Positions 53,046 through 62,464 of a DNA stretch of 64,000 nt are shown here, in pieces; position 1 is the stretch's first letter; the number at the start of each line of letters is the position of its first letter. Both the position numbers and the translations under genes were made by a program. Origin of the DNA: Collinsella aerofaciens. Lineage in GTDB: Bacteria; Actinomycetota; Coriobacteriia; Coriobacteriales; Coriobacteriaceae. The stretch lies in the NCBI RefSeq assembly GCF_015670745.1, contig NZ_JADPCH010000001.1:124001-188000 (forward strand). Direction: 5' to 3'. The notes beneath the pieces were generated by a model that was given only the letters and a program-made list of their open reading frames with translations, searched no databases and was not told the DNA's origin.

Positions 53046-54044
53046 ATGACCCATTGTAATGACCAGCTCATCGACCAACTGCTCACTCAAGCCGAACAAG
53101 AGGGGCGCTGTCTGATTCCCCCGAGCACGGCGATCCGAAAAGCGCTCCTTCGGCGCACCGGCGGCACGGTTGTCTCGCCCATGCCGGGGTTGTTTGCGCG
53201 AAAAACACGCTGGGATGAACTCAACCGAGCGCAACGCCATTGCGAGATTATCCGCGCCCTTGCGATCATCCATCCCGATTGGACGTTCTGCTCGTTTTCG
53301 GCAGCTTGCCTGCTGGGGCTCGAGGTCTCGTGGCGACACCTGAACGTCGTGCATGTTTGCAGCTCGACAAAGCCGTCGGCTCGTCCGGGCGCACATATTC
53401 AGCGACACCAGATTGAGCCGGCCGGAGCAATACGCAGGGCCGGCATATCGGTAACGTCGCCCATCCAAACGGCCACAGATTGCCTGCTGCAAACTGGTTT
53501 TGCCGACGGCATGCCCATTGCCGATTCGGCGATCTCAAAGCTCGACGTTGCGCCGGAACAGCTGATGGAGGCCGTCGAGCAACGAGTGACCGCCCGCAAT
53601 GATCGCGCGATTCGCACCGCCCTCACAACGCTTCGATATGCCGACGCCCGCGCCGAGAGCGGCGGGGAATCGGTCGCCCGAGCCGTCATGATCGAGACGG
53701 GCTTTGCACCCGACTGGCTTCAATACGAGCTGACGGACCCCTTCGATTCGGCCAAGCCCATACGAACGGACTTTGCCTGGGAGCGCCAGGCGCGGGAACT
53801 CACGCTGGGCGAGCTCGACGGGCTCATCAAATATACCGACCAGACCATGCTGGCCGGACGCACCACCGCCGAGGCGCTCGTTGCCGAACGACAGCGCGAG
53901 GCGCACCTATCGCTCTACGGTCACCCTCTGCTGCGCTTTACCATGAACGAGGTCCGCTCGACAGGAATGCTCGCCAAAAAGCTGCAGACGGCAGGCATCC
54001 GGCAGACCGCGCTGCCGACATGGCTCAACGAGGTAGACCTGTAG
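53046..54044 (+). CDS. AbiEi-like protein with a restriction-endonuclease-fold C-terminus
   Basis: 332 residues. The N-terminal 80 residues resemble the AbiEi-type winged helix (LIDQLLTQAEQEGR, GGTVVSPMPGLFARK). The middle matches actinobacterial AbiEi-like or DUF559-type proteins. The C-terminal segment, with GGESVARAVMIE (about 202), RTDFAWE (about 239) and LGELDGLIKYTD (about 254), fits an E-D-ExD/K nuclease core. AbiEi proteins are usually antitoxins of type IV toxin-antitoxin pairs, but no AbiEii nucleotidyltransferase is next to it. It may be a lone defence-type nuclease or regulator. AAGGAGG eight bases before the ATG fixes the start. Hairpin repeats flank it on both sides. Confidence 0.72.
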   Translation: MTHCNDQLIDQLLTQAEQEGRCLIPPSTAIRKALLRRTGGTVVSPMPGLFARKTRWDELNRAQRHCEIIRALAIIHPDWTFCSFSAACLLGLEVSWRHLNVVHVCSSTKPSARPGAHIQRHQIEPAGAIRRAGISVTSPIQTATDCLLQTGFADGMPIADSAISKLDVAPEQLMEAVEQRVTARNDRAIRTALTTLRYADARAESGGESVARAVMIETGFAPDWLQYELTDPFDSAKPIRTDFAWERQARELTLGELDGLIKYTDQTMLAGRTTAEALVAERQREAHLSLYGHPLLRFTMNEVRSTGMLAKKLQTAGIRQTALPTWLNEVDL

Positions 54045-54054
54045 GAGCTGCTAA

Positions 54055-54409
54055 GCCACGCATCGCCAGATCGCATCCCCCTATCTGGGCCGCGTTTTCC
54101 CAACGACCACGCCAACGGAAAGCGCGTCCTAGCCTGGACGCTCAAAACGGGATGCACTTTCCGGATGGCGGGCCTAGCGGAAAGCGTGTCCCGGAATCAG
54201 GTCTCGGAACGGGTCGTGCTTTCCGGTTGAGTCCTTCAGCGGAAACCGCATCCCGGAATAAACGCTCAAACTGGGATGCACTTTCCAAACGGCCGGCCAG
54301 CGGAAAACGAATCCCATTCTGAGCGTCGAATCCGGGATACAGTTTCCGTTTGAAGCCCCGTCTGGAAAGTACGTCCCATTCTGGAGCCGAAATCTGGGAC
54401 GCAGCTTCC
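54055..54409. repeat. Tandem array of 46-bp hairpins, 62-bp period
   Basis: Five clear units, 54117-54162, 54179-54224, 54241-54286, 54302-54347 and 54364-54409, are all 46 bases. A degenerate sixth lies at 54055-54100. Start-to-start distances are 62, 62, 62, 61 and 62. Units begin GGAAA, end TTCC, and carry a TCCC and GGG inner pair, so each can fold. The interior resembles TTCTGAGCG-N2-AA. The array fills most of the space between the AbiEi-like and xanthine dehydrogenase genes. Confidence 0.85.
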
Positions 54410-54531
54410 GCATGCGAAGGCGCTCCAAACAAAAGGCCTCGGCTCGCGATGGAGCCGGGGCCAAAGGCGCAGCGTATGTAGTTGATGTTGAGCGCGAACG
54501 GCCCGTCAACAATGGCCGTCCACGCTCTACC
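54410..54531. other. Spacer past the xanthine dehydrogenase 3' end
   Basis: 122 bases between the hairpin array and the xanthine dehydrogenase stop. No gene was recognised and no strong terminator was seen. Confidence 0.35.
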
Positions 54532-57309
54532 CTACCCGCGGCGACGGGCGCGGCTGTACGGCGTATCCACCATGGGCAGATCCGGACGCAGCTTGCCGTC
54601 GAATGCGCGATAGGCGTTCTGCACGGCGGGCGCCGTGGGGATCGTTGCGATCTCGCCAATGCCCTTGCCGCCATATGCCACGGGCAGCAGCTCGTCCTTC
54701 TCCACGTAAATGGCGTGGATATCCGGAATCTCGGGCGCACGGAACAGCCCGAGCGTACCGTACCTTGCCTGGGGTACGCAGTCCTTGAGCGGCCAGTCCT
54801 CGGTAAGCGCATAGCCCATACCCATGAGCACGCCACCTTCGATCTGACCTTGGATGGAGATGGGGTTGACCACCTTGCCGGAATCGTGCGCGGCATAAAC
54901 CTCGCTCACGCGACCGTCATCATCCAAAATGACCACATGTGTGGCAAAGCCGTAGCAGATGTGGCTCTTGGGATTGGGAACGTCGGCGCCCAGCTTGTCG
55001 GTCGGCTCCAGGTACACGTAGCCAAACTCGCATCCCTCGAGCGCCTTGATGGCGGCCGCGGGATCCTGAGGATGCATACCCTGGCCGGCGACGAGCTCCT
55101 GCGTGTGCAGCTGATAGGCGCGACCGTCGTCGTACTCGATCTTGACGCCGTCGCCATGCGCATTCACGGGAGCGGCGGGCGCAGACTTGCCGGCCTCGAT
55201 ATCAAGCATGGCATCGCGCAGCAGGAAGGCGGCACCGCGCACGGCCTCGCCGGTCACGACCGTCTGACGCGAACCAGACGTGGTGCCGGAGTCGGGAGCG
55301 TTCTCGGTGGAGCACTCGCCGTTGGCGATGCAGCGAAGCGGCAGGCCGCATGCCTCGGCAACGTCTTGCAAAAAGACGGTGTTACAGCCCTGGCCAATGT
55401 CGGACGTGGCGGCATAGACCACGGCCGCGCCGTTCTCGATGCGAATCTTGCAGCGGCCGGCATCGGGCAGGCCCACGCCCACGCCGGCGTTCTTCATGGC
55501 GCAGGCAATGCCGGCGTGTCCGGGATGCGCATAGTAGGCATCCTTGACCTCGAGCAGTGTCTCCTTCAGCGCCGTGGAGCAGTCGGCAATCTGACCGTTG
55601 GGCAAAACCTCGCCCGGCTCGATGGCGTTGCGGTAGCGAATCTCCCACGGATCCAGGCCGACCTTCTCGGCCAGCAGGTCGATTAGGCTCTCGAGCGCAA
55701 ACTCGGACTGGCAGACGCCAAAGCCACGGTACGCGCCGGCGGGCGGGTTGTTGGTGTAGTAGCCATAACCGCGAATGTCGGTGTTCTGGTACTTGTAGGG
55801 GCCGACAGCATGCGTGCAAGCGCGCTCGAGCACCGGGCCGCACAGCGACGCGTAGGCGCCGGTATCAAAGTTGATCTCGCAGTCCAGGCCGGTAAAGTTG
55901 CCCTCGGCGTCGCAGCCCAGTGTAAAGGTGCCGTCCATGGCGTGGCGCTTGGGATGAAACGCGAGCGACTCGGCGCGCGTGAGCTTGCACTTCACAGGAC
56001 GCTGGAACTTATATGCGGCGAGCGCGGCCAGGTGTTGGATGGACACATCCTCCTTGCCGCCAAAGCCGCCACCCACGAGCATGGTCTCGACGACCACGCG
56101 CTCGGGCTCGTTGTCCCAGCCAAACATGTGGGCACACTCTTTGCGCGTATCGTAGGCACCCTGGTCGGTCGACTGCACCTTGACGCCGTTCTTGTACGGG
56201 AAGGCAACGGCGCACTCGGGCTCCAAGAAGGCATGCTCGGTAAAGGGCGTGGTAAAGCGCTGCGTCACGGTAAACGCGCTCTCTGCCAGCGCCTTGGCGG
56301 CGTCGCCGCGCGTCACGTGACGGCTCTGGCACACGTTGTCCTTGAGCTCCACCGTGTTGCCAAAGGCAAAGAAACTGTCATGCAGGCGCGGCGCGTCGGC
56401 GGCCTTGGCCTCGGCGATGTTGCGCACGGGCTCCAGAGGCTCGTAATCGATCTTTACGAGCTTCTTGGCCTTCTCGAGCGTCGCCTCGTCCTCGGCGACT
56501 ACCAAAACGATGGCGTCGCCCACGCAGCGGGTGATATCGCCCTGGGCGATCATGACGTCCCAGTCCTGGATAAGGTGGCCGACCTGGTTGACCGGCACGT
56601 CCTCGGCTCGCAGGATGCCCACCACACCGGGCAGGGCCTCGGCCTTGGAGGTGTCGATGGAGAGCACGCGGGCGCGCGGATACTTGGAGCGAACGGCGCT
56701 GGCATAGGTCAGGCCCGGCTGATCGAGCTCGTCGATGTCGTCGGGATACTTGCCCTCGCCGAGCACCTTCCTGCGCACGTCGATACGGAAGGCGCGCTTG
56801 CCCACGCCGTAGTCATCGCCGCGCTCCAGATCCTCGTCGATCTGCTTTTCGCCACGGAGCACCGCAGCTGCCAGCGAGATGCCCTCGATAATCTTCTTGT
56901 AGCCGGTGCAACGGCAGACATTGCCGCGGATGGCGTACTTGATCTGCTCCTCGGTGGGCTCGGGGTCCTCGGCGATGAGCGCTGCACCCGCCATGACCAT
57001 GCCGGGGATGCAAAAGCCGCACTGCACGGCGCCCACGGCGCCAAAGGCGTACACGAAGGCCTCGCGCACGTCCTCGGGCAGGCCCTCGACGGTCACGATG
57101 TTGCGGCCGGCGGCAAGCGCGGTGGTCAGTACGCACGCCTTGACGGCCGCACCGTCCACATGGATGGTGCAGGTGCCGCAGGCGCCCTCGGAGCAGCCGT
57201 CCTTGGCGGAGTGAATGTGCAGGTCGTCGCGCAGATAGCGCAGCAGTGGTTTATTCTCCGTCGTCGTGTGCTCGACACCGTTAACGGTAAAAGTGAATTC
57301 CTGTGCCAT
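54532..57309 (-). CDS. Selenium-dependent xanthine dehydrogenase, fused [2Fe-2S] and molybdenum subunits
   Basis: 925 residues; oxidises hypoxanthine/xanthine using a molybdenum cofactor. The N-terminus is a two-cluster [2Fe-2S] domain: Cys39, Cys44, Cys47, Cys59 (plant-type) and Cys97, Cys100, Cys132, Cys134. The molybdenum domain has GGGFGGKE near 415, NPPAGAYRGFG near 520 and the catalytic glutamate in GGKGIGE near 882. There is no FAD domain, and no separate FAD subunit is encoded nearby; electrons probably pass to the ferredoxin and YgfK genes just upstream. Maturation genes xdhC, yqeB and yqeC lie at 33-36 kb, which supports a selenium-containing cofactor. No in-frame UGA is involved. 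Confidence 0.93.
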   Translation of the reverse strand: MAQEFTFTVNGVEHTTTENKPLLRYLRDDLHIHSAKDGCSEGACGTCTIHVDGAAVKACVLTTALAAGRNIVTVEGLPEDVREAFVYAFGAVGAVQCGFCIPGMVMAGAALIAEDPEPTEEQIKYAIRGNVCRCTGYKKIIEGISLAAAVLRGEKQIDEDLERGDDYGVGKRAFRIDVRRKVLGEGKYPDDIDELDQPGLTYASAVRSKYPRARVLSIDTSKAEALPGVVGILRAEDVPVNQVGHLIQDWDVMIAQGDITRCVGDAIVLVVAEDEATLEKAKKLVKIDYEPLEPVRNIAEAKAADAPRLHDSFFAFGNTVELKDNVCQSRHVTRGDAAKALAESAFTVTQRFTTPFTEHAFLEPECAVAFPYKNGVKVQSTDQGAYDTRKECAHMFGWDNEPERVVVETMLVGGGFGGKEDVSIQHLAALAAYKFQRPVKCKLTRAESLAFHPKRHAMDGTFTLGCDAEGNFTGLDCEINFDTGAYASLCGPVLERACTHAVGPYKYQNTDIRGYGYYTNNPPAGAYRGFGVCQSEFALESLIDLLAEKVGLDPWEIRYRNAIEPGEVLPNGQIADCSTALKETLLEVKDAYYAHPGHAGIACAMKNAGVGVGLPDAGRCKIRIENGAAVVYAATSDIGQGCNTVFLQDVAEACGLPLRCIANGECSTENAPDSGTTSGSRQTVVTGEAVRGAAFLLRDAMLDIEAGKSAPAAPVNAHGDGVKIEYDDGRAYQLHTQELVAGQGMHPQDPAAAIKALEGCEFGYVYLEPTDKLGADVPNPKSHICYGFATHVVILDDDGRVSEVYAAHDSGKVVNPISIQGQIEGGVLMGMGYALTEDWPLKDCVPQARYGTLGLFRAPEIPDIHAIYVEKDELLPVAYGGKGIGEIATIPTAPAVQNAYRAFDGKLRPDLPMVDTPYSRARRRG

Positions 57310-57321
57310 GGTGATTCCCTT

Positions 57322-57801
57322 CTACACGCCGGCGGCGATGCCGGTGCGGTCGTGGATGGCGCCATGAGGGCAGACGACGGCGCACATGCCGCACGACAGG
57401 CAGTCCACGCCGTCGATATGGGCGCAGTTGTCCTCGATGCGGATAGCGCCGGCAGGGCACTTTTTGGCGCACATACCGCAACCGATGCAGCTCGTGTCGC
57501 AGATCTTGCGCGCAATGGCGCCCTTATCGGTGTTGTTGCAGCGCACCAGAATGTTCTGGTAGCCGGGAACGAAGGCAATCACGCGCTGCGGGCACGCCAT
57601 GCCGCACAGGCCACAGCCCGTGCACTTGGAGCGATCCACGCGGGCGATGCCATCGACCAGCGCAATGGCGCCGTGGGGGCAGGCCGCGACGCAAGCGCCA
57701 CAGCCAATGCAGCCTTCGCTGCAGCGGGCGTCGCCGCCTGCGGAGGCGCAACCGCTTCCGCAGGCAACGTAGGCCACGTTATGTTGAATGGATTTGGCCA
57801 T
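57322..57801 (-). CDS. Polyferredoxin with four 4Fe-4S motifs
   Basis: 159 residues with four CxxCxxCxxxC motifs starting at Cys31, Cys60, Cys105 and Cys134. Three more cysteines near the N-terminus (Cys14, Cys18, Cys27) are unpaired with any motif. It would carry electrons between xanthine dehydrogenase and YgfK. The spacing of 11-12 bases to both neighbours makes one operon. Similar proteins accompany ygfK and xdhD in other genomes. Confidence 0.9.
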   Translation of the reverse strand: MAKSIQHNVAYVACGSGCASAGGDARCSEGCIGCGACVAACPHGAIALVDGIARVDRSKCTGCGLCGMACPQRVIAFVPGYQNILVRCNNTDKGAIARKICDTSCIGCGMCAKKCPAGAIRIEDNCAHIDGVDCLSCGMCAVVCPHGAIHDRTGIAAGV

Positions 57802-57812
57802 AAGAGACTCGC

Positions 57813-60812
57813 CTATTTCTTAAGAAGGTACGAATAGTTGTCGCGCACAGCCCTGATGGTCAGGCGGACGGCCTCGGGAAGACCGGTGTTGACGGCATCG
57901 ACCGAGACGGTGCGGACCGTGCCGGCCACGCGGACCTTAAAGTGGTCCTCGTCCACCGCCAGGAAGCCCTCGTTCTCGGAGTTCTCCATGTCCTGCTCGC
58001 TCCAGAACAGGGTGAGCTTGTCCTTGCAGGGACGACCCTCCTGGTAGGGACAGAACACGGCGCAGTTGCCGCACTCGTTGCACATGCCGTCGACATGGAC
58101 GACCTGATGCTTGGCCAGGCCCGGCACCTTAATGGCAACGTTGGCGCGGTTGGGGCACACGTCGCAGCAGACCTCGCACACCGAGCCGCAGCCCAGGCAG
58201 CGGGTCTTGGTGCAGTTGCGCTTGTCGCGGCACAGCGACCCCTTGCGCTCGTAGCAGGTGTCCTCGCGGCCGGCCTGCTCGTTACAGTCGGCGTACTTGT
58301 TAAAGTCCACGCCGGCGATGGCACGAGCGACCTCGGCGGCATCGGCGATGGCCTCGACCACGGTGGCAGGACCGCGGCGGCAGTCGCCCGCAGCCCAGAC
58401 GCCCTCGACGCCGGTGGAGGTGGCGGCAAGGCGGCCGCGACGGTCGTGCTCGACGCCCGCGGCATCGTACAGGCTGGCATCGATGCCCTCGCCCACGGCG
58501 CAGATCACCGTGGTGGCGGGAAGCTCGATGGTCTCGCCCGTGGCGGCGGGGCTGCGACGGCCGCTTGCATCCGGCTCGCCAAGCTCCATAACGTCGCAGG
58601 TCAGCACGGCGCCGTTGAGCGCCTTAGGTGCCAGCAGCTCGCAGAACTCAACGCCGTCGGCAAGAGCAAGATCGAGCTCTTCCTCGTCGGCGGGCATCTG
58701 CTTCTTGGTGCGGCGATACACCAGGCGCACGTTCTTCACGCCGGCCAGGCGCTTGGCCACGCGGGCCGCGTCCATGGCGGTGTTGCCGGCGCCAATGACC
58801 ACGACGTCCTCGCCCAGCTCGAGCTTCTCGCCCTTCTTGGCGGCCTCGAGGAACTCCAGCACATCGAGCTCGGCGCCCTCGCCCAGGCCCGCAGAGCCGG
58901 GCATCCAGGCACCGGTGGCCACGACCACGTCGGTAAAGCCTTGAGCCTTGAGTTCGTCGATGGAATCCACGCGAGCGTTGAGCTGCACCTTGGCGCCAAA
59001 GGCTAGGCAGAGCTCGGCATCGTGGGAGATATCGTCGCTCGCGATGCGGAACTCGGGAATCACGTGACGGACCACGCCACCGAGCGAATCGCGGGCCTCA
59101 AAGATGGTGACGGGCACGCCGGCACGCGTCAGGAAGAACGCCGTCGCCAGGCCGGCCGGGCCGCCGCCGATAACGGCAACGTTGCGCTCGCCGTCGTTTG
59201 CGATGGCCTGGGCACGCAGCTTGGGCAGCACGGCGGTCATGGCCTCGCGGGCGGCCTTGAGCTTACTGGCGCGAATCTGGGCGCCCTCGGGCTCGTAGAA
59301 CGCACGCTCGCAGGCACAGCCGCAGGGATGCGGGCAGATGGTGCCGGTAATGAACGGCAGAGCGTTGCGCTCGATGATGATGTTGAGCGCGTCCTCGTAG
59401 CGGCCCTCGTCAACAGCCGCCAGATAGGCGGGAATATCCTGCTGGATGGGGCAGCTCGTGCGGCACGGCGTGGTAAAGCAATCGGAAAGCGGGCTCTTGC
59501 CGGCGACCTTGCGGTCGGGCAGCGGGCGCAGCGGCTTCTTGTAGAGCGGATTGGCGAGCGAGTCGGTCTGGATCGCAGTCACGGCCTCGAGAGAGACGCC
59601 CGCGAACGGCTTGCCGTCCAGGTCGGTAAACTCGCCGGCCATCTGGCTAAAGCGCTCGTAGCCACCAGGCTTGAGCACGTCGGTCGCCAGGGTGACGGGC
59701 CAAATGCCGGCATCGTACAGGGCGCGGATGTTGTAGACCGTGGCACCGCCGGAGTAGCTGATGCGCAGTTTGCCATCAAACTGCTCGGTAATGCGGCGGG
59801 CAGCCTCGATGGTCAGCGAGAACAGCGAACGGCCGGACATGTACATCTCGGTGGAGGGTAGCTCGTTCCTCGTCACGTCGACGGGGAACGTGTTGGTCAG
59901 CTTGACGCCAAACTCCAGGCCGCGCTCGGCGCACAGGGCAATCAGGCGCTCGAACATAGGCACGGCATCGGCCCACTGCAGGTCCTCGCGGAAGTGCGTG
60001 TCATCGAAGACGATGTAGTCAAAGCCCAGCTCGTTGAGGCGCTGGCGAGCAAACTCATAGCCCAGCAGCGTGGGGTTGCACTTGATGTAGGTGTTGAGAC
60101 CCTTCTCGGTAATCAGATAGGTCGCGATGCGCTCGATCTCCGCCGGCGGGCAGCCATGCAGGGTAGACTCGGTAATGGAGTTGGAGACGCGCGCCGGGAT
60201 GGACTCGACAAACGCGGCATCGACATGCTCAAACTTGTCCAGGTTAGCGAGCGCCCACGTGCGGCACTCGTTCCAAACCTCGGAGCCGCTGGCGTCCTTC
60301 ATGCCCTCAATGTACGCATCGACCTTGGGGCTCTTGATGCCCTCGAGGTCATAACCCACGGACATGTTGAAGACAAAGCCGTCCGGACTGCCCAGGCCGT
60401 ACTCGCGAGCGATCAGGTGGCAGGCAAACCATGCCTTCACGTACTCGGCAAAGGCCTGCGGAACCTCGAGCTCGGTCGACCACTCGCAGTTGTAGCACTC
60501 GTCCTGCGCCACGATGCAGGGCTTGTTCACACACTTGGAGAGCTCCTCGCCGTCCATAACCTGAACGGTCTTAAGCTCAAAGAAGCGGGAACCGGCCACA
60601 TAAGAGGCCACGATGTTCTGGGCAAGCTGCGTGTTGGGACCGGCGGCCGGGCCAAACGGAGTCTCGATGCGCTCGTCAAAAATGGGAAGCGCGCCCTCCT
60701 GGTTGGTCGTGACCATCTTGCGCACGCCAAAGACGGCGCCCTGAGTCTTGTGCTCCTCGATGATCCAGTTCATCAGCTGCGAAAACGGGATCGGCCTCAT
60801 GATGTCGCTCAT
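57813..60812 (-). CDS. ygfK: YgfK-type flavin/iron-sulfur oxidoreductase
   Basis: 999 residues. The N-terminal 430 residues form a dihydroorotate-dehydrogenase-like barrel. A GltD-like part follows, with cysteines in CFTTPCRTSC near 446, the FAD loop GGGPAG near 547 and the NAD(P) loop GAGNTAMD near 672. Two iron-sulfur regions lie near 860-875 and 917 (CNECGNCAVFC). YgfK is often annotated as a putative selenate reductase subunit, but in this locus it most likely links purine oxidation or reduction to NAD(P)H. The ATG at 60812 follows GAGAGGAG; a longer frame upstream is rejected. Confidence 0.92.
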   Translation of the reverse strand: MSDIMRPIPFSQLMNWIIEEHKTQGAVFGVRKMVTTNQEGALPIFDERIETPFGPAAGPNTQLAQNIVASYVAGSRFFELKTVQVMDGEELSKCVNKPCIVAQDECYNCEWSTELEVPQAFAEYVKAWFACHLIAREYGLGSPDGFVFNMSVGYDLEGIKSPKVDAYIEGMKDASGSEVWNECRTWALANLDKFEHVDAAFVESIPARVSNSITESTLHGCPPAEIERIATYLITEKGLNTYIKCNPTLLGYEFARQRLNELGFDYIVFDDTHFREDLQWADAVPMFERLIALCAERGLEFGVKLTNTFPVDVTRNELPSTEMYMSGRSLFSLTIEAARRITEQFDGKLRISYSGGATVYNIRALYDAGIWPVTLATDVLKPGGYERFSQMAGEFTDLDGKPFAGVSLEAVTAIQTDSLANPLYKKPLRPLPDRKVAGKSPLSDCFTTPCRTSCPIQQDIPAYLAAVDEGRYEDALNIIIERNALPFITGTICPHPCGCACERAFYEPEGAQIRASKLKAAREAMTAVLPKLRAQAIANDGERNVAVIGGGPAGLATAFFLTRAGVPVTIFEARDSLGGVVRHVIPEFRIASDDISHDAELCLAFGAKVQLNARVDSIDELKAQGFTDVVVATGAWMPGSAGLGEGAELDVLEFLEAAKKGEKLELGEDVVVIGAGNTAMDAARVAKRLAGVKNVRLVYRRTKKQMPADEEELDLALADGVEFCELLAPKALNGAVLTCDVMELGEPDASGRRSPAATGETIELPATTVICAVGEGIDASLYDAAGVEHDRRGRLAATSTGVEGVWAAGDCRRGPATVVEAIADAAEVARAIAGVDFNKYADCNEQAGREDTCYERKGSLCRDKRNCTKTRCLGCGSVCEVCCDVCPNRANVAIKVPGLAKHQVVHVDGMCNECGNCAVFCPYQEGRPCKDKLTLFWSEQDMENSENEGFLAVDEDHFKVRVAGTVRTVSVDAVNTGLPEAVRLTIRAVRDNYSYLLKK

Positions 60813-60910
60813 GGTGAGCTCCTCTCTGTAACGCCCGGCGAGACCGCGCGGCGGGCGCAAATACGGTGTAGCGCTAGCACAGCGCCGGCGACCCCGCGGA
60901 GGCCGCCTAT

Positions 60911-60946
60911 GCGCGCGCCGGATGTGGCGAAACATCCGACGCGCGC
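60911..60946 (-). terminator. Stem-loop between ssnA and ygfK
   Basis: GCGCGCG-CCGGATGT pairs with ACATCCG-CGCGCGC around a short loop. No T-run follows, so it may be an mRNA-stabilising or partial-termination element between two operon genes. Confidence 0.5.
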
Positions 60947-60961
60947 GAATCTACTTGTGAA

Positions 60962-62317
60962 TTAGTAGGTGCGATCGTTGAGCGTGCTCCAGAGCTTCTT
61001 GGACTCGGCCGTGGTCCACGCGTTGATCTTGTCCTCATCAATGCCAACGAACTCGCGATCCTTGTACAGGACGCGGCCGTTGATGATGGTGGTGCGGCAG
61101 TTTTTGCCCATCATGCCAAAGAGCATGTGGCCGTCGATATTCTCCTCGCTCAGCGGCGTAAAGGGCTTGTAGTCCATAACGATAACGTCGGCGGCAGCGC
61201 CGGCCTCTAGCACACCGAGCTTGCGATCGAAGTACTTGCTCGCCATCTTGGCGTTGTTCTCGAACAGCATCGTCATGGCCTCGCACCAGCCCACGTTGGG
61301 CATGGCGGCGTTGTGGCGCTGAATAATCAGGAAGACCTTAAGGCTCTCGAGCATATCGTGGGTGTAGGCGTCGGTGCCCATGCACACGGGGATGCCGCGG
61401 CGGAAGAACTCGAGCACGGGGGCGCAGCCCACGGCGTTGCCCATATTGGATTCGGGGTTGTTGACCAGCCAAGTGCCGGACTCCTTGACGATGTCCATCT
61501 CGGCAGGCGTCACGTGGATGCAGTGGCCCAGCATGGTGTCGGGACCCAGCAGGTTGTGCTGCAGCAGGCGCTCGACGGGGCTGATGCCACCGCGGTTGAG
61601 GCGGGAGTCCCACACGTCGTTCATGCCCTCGCACACATGGATGTGGAAGCCGGTCAGGCCGTTGTTGGCCTCGGCCATCTTATCCATGGTCTCGTCCGAA
61701 AGCGTAAAGGTAGCATGTCCGCCAAACATGGCGGCGATCATGTGGTTGTCGTTATCGCGACGCTCCTTGGCGGCCCACTGGGCAAATTCGGCGTTCTCGG
61801 CAATGGCCTGGTCGCACTTTTCCTGGCCGCGGCGATCGGAGACCTCGTAGCACAGGCACGAACGCATGCCCAGCTCCTGAGCTGCATCCTTAATGGTAAA
61901 GAGGCTTCCCGGAATCTCGCAGAAGCTCGCATGGTGATCGAAGATCGTGGTGACGCCATCGCGGATGGAGTCCAAAATCGTAGCATAGGCGCTGGCCTTG
62001 GTGCCGTCGAGCGTCAGGTTGTCGTCGATCTTCCACCACTGCTGCTCGAGATTCTCCAAGAAGTTGGTGGGGTTGCAGCCCTTAATGGCAAGGCCGCGGG
62101 CCAGACCCGAGTAGATGTGGGTGTGGCAGTTGATGAGTCCGGGCATGATGAGGTTGCCCTGGGCATCGACGTACTCGGCATCCGGGTACTTGGCCTTGAG
62201 CTCGCGCTCGGGGCCCACTTCGACGATCGTATCTCCGTCAATGGCGACCGCACCGTTTGGAATAAACGGGGTCTGAGCGTTGCGGGTAAAGACGGAACCG
62301 TTAGCGACCAGAAGCAT
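60962..62317 (-). CDS. ssnA: Aminohydrolase SsnA
   Basis: 451 residues of the amidohydrolase superfamily. Zinc ligands are His65 and His67 in NCHTHIYSG, with further histidines in HIHVCEG and HCIHVTP and the aspartate in GTDAYTHDM. SsnA accompanies selenium-dependent xanthine dehydrogenase and is close to guanine deaminase and chlorohydrolases; it probably deaminates or opens a purine-derived ring. The ATG at 62317 follows AAGGGAG. It is read leftward into ygfK with a 149-base gap. Confidence 0.9.
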   Translation of the reverse strand: MLLVANGSVFTRNAQTPFIPNGAVAIDGDTIVEVGPERELKAKYPDAEYVDAQGNLIMPGLINCHTHIYSGLARGLAIKGCNPTNFLENLEQQWWKIDDNLTLDGTKASAYATILDSIRDGVTTIFDHHASFCEIPGSLFTIKDAAQELGMRSCLCYEVSDRRGQEKCDQAIAENAEFAQWAAKERRDNDNHMIAAMFGGHATFTLSDETMDKMAEANNGLTGFHIHVCEGMNDVWDSRLNRGGISPVERLLQHNLLGPDTMLGHCIHVTPAEMDIVKESGTWLVNNPESNMGNAVGCAPVLEFFRRGIPVCMGTDAYTHDMLESLKVFLIIQRHNAAMPNVGWCEAMTMLFENNAKMASKYFDRKLGVLEAGAAADVIVMDYKPFTPLSEENIDGHMLFGMMGKNCRTTIINGRVLYKDREFVGIDEDKINAWTTAESKKLWSTLNDRTY

Positions 62318-62464
62318 GGATGCTCCCTTCAACATCAGAGGCGGGGTTTGACACCTCTGACATGGCGGAGTGCGAAGCGCCGGCCTACACCGGAAACGGG
62401 CCCTCTCCCGTCAACGCTTCACCAAAGGGACAAACCCTTTGAAGTGCGGCTTGGTGCCGCATGG

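Noticed and set aside
54055-54409. CRISPR array
   Set aside because: Units are palindromic over 46 bases with 15-16 base spacers that are too short. The units themselves diverge, and no cas genes are present.
54532-57309. Selenocysteine codon in the xanthine dehydrogenase or its neighbours
   Set aside because: No in-frame UGA was seen. In this enzyme class selenium is a labile cofactor ligand, not selenocysteine.
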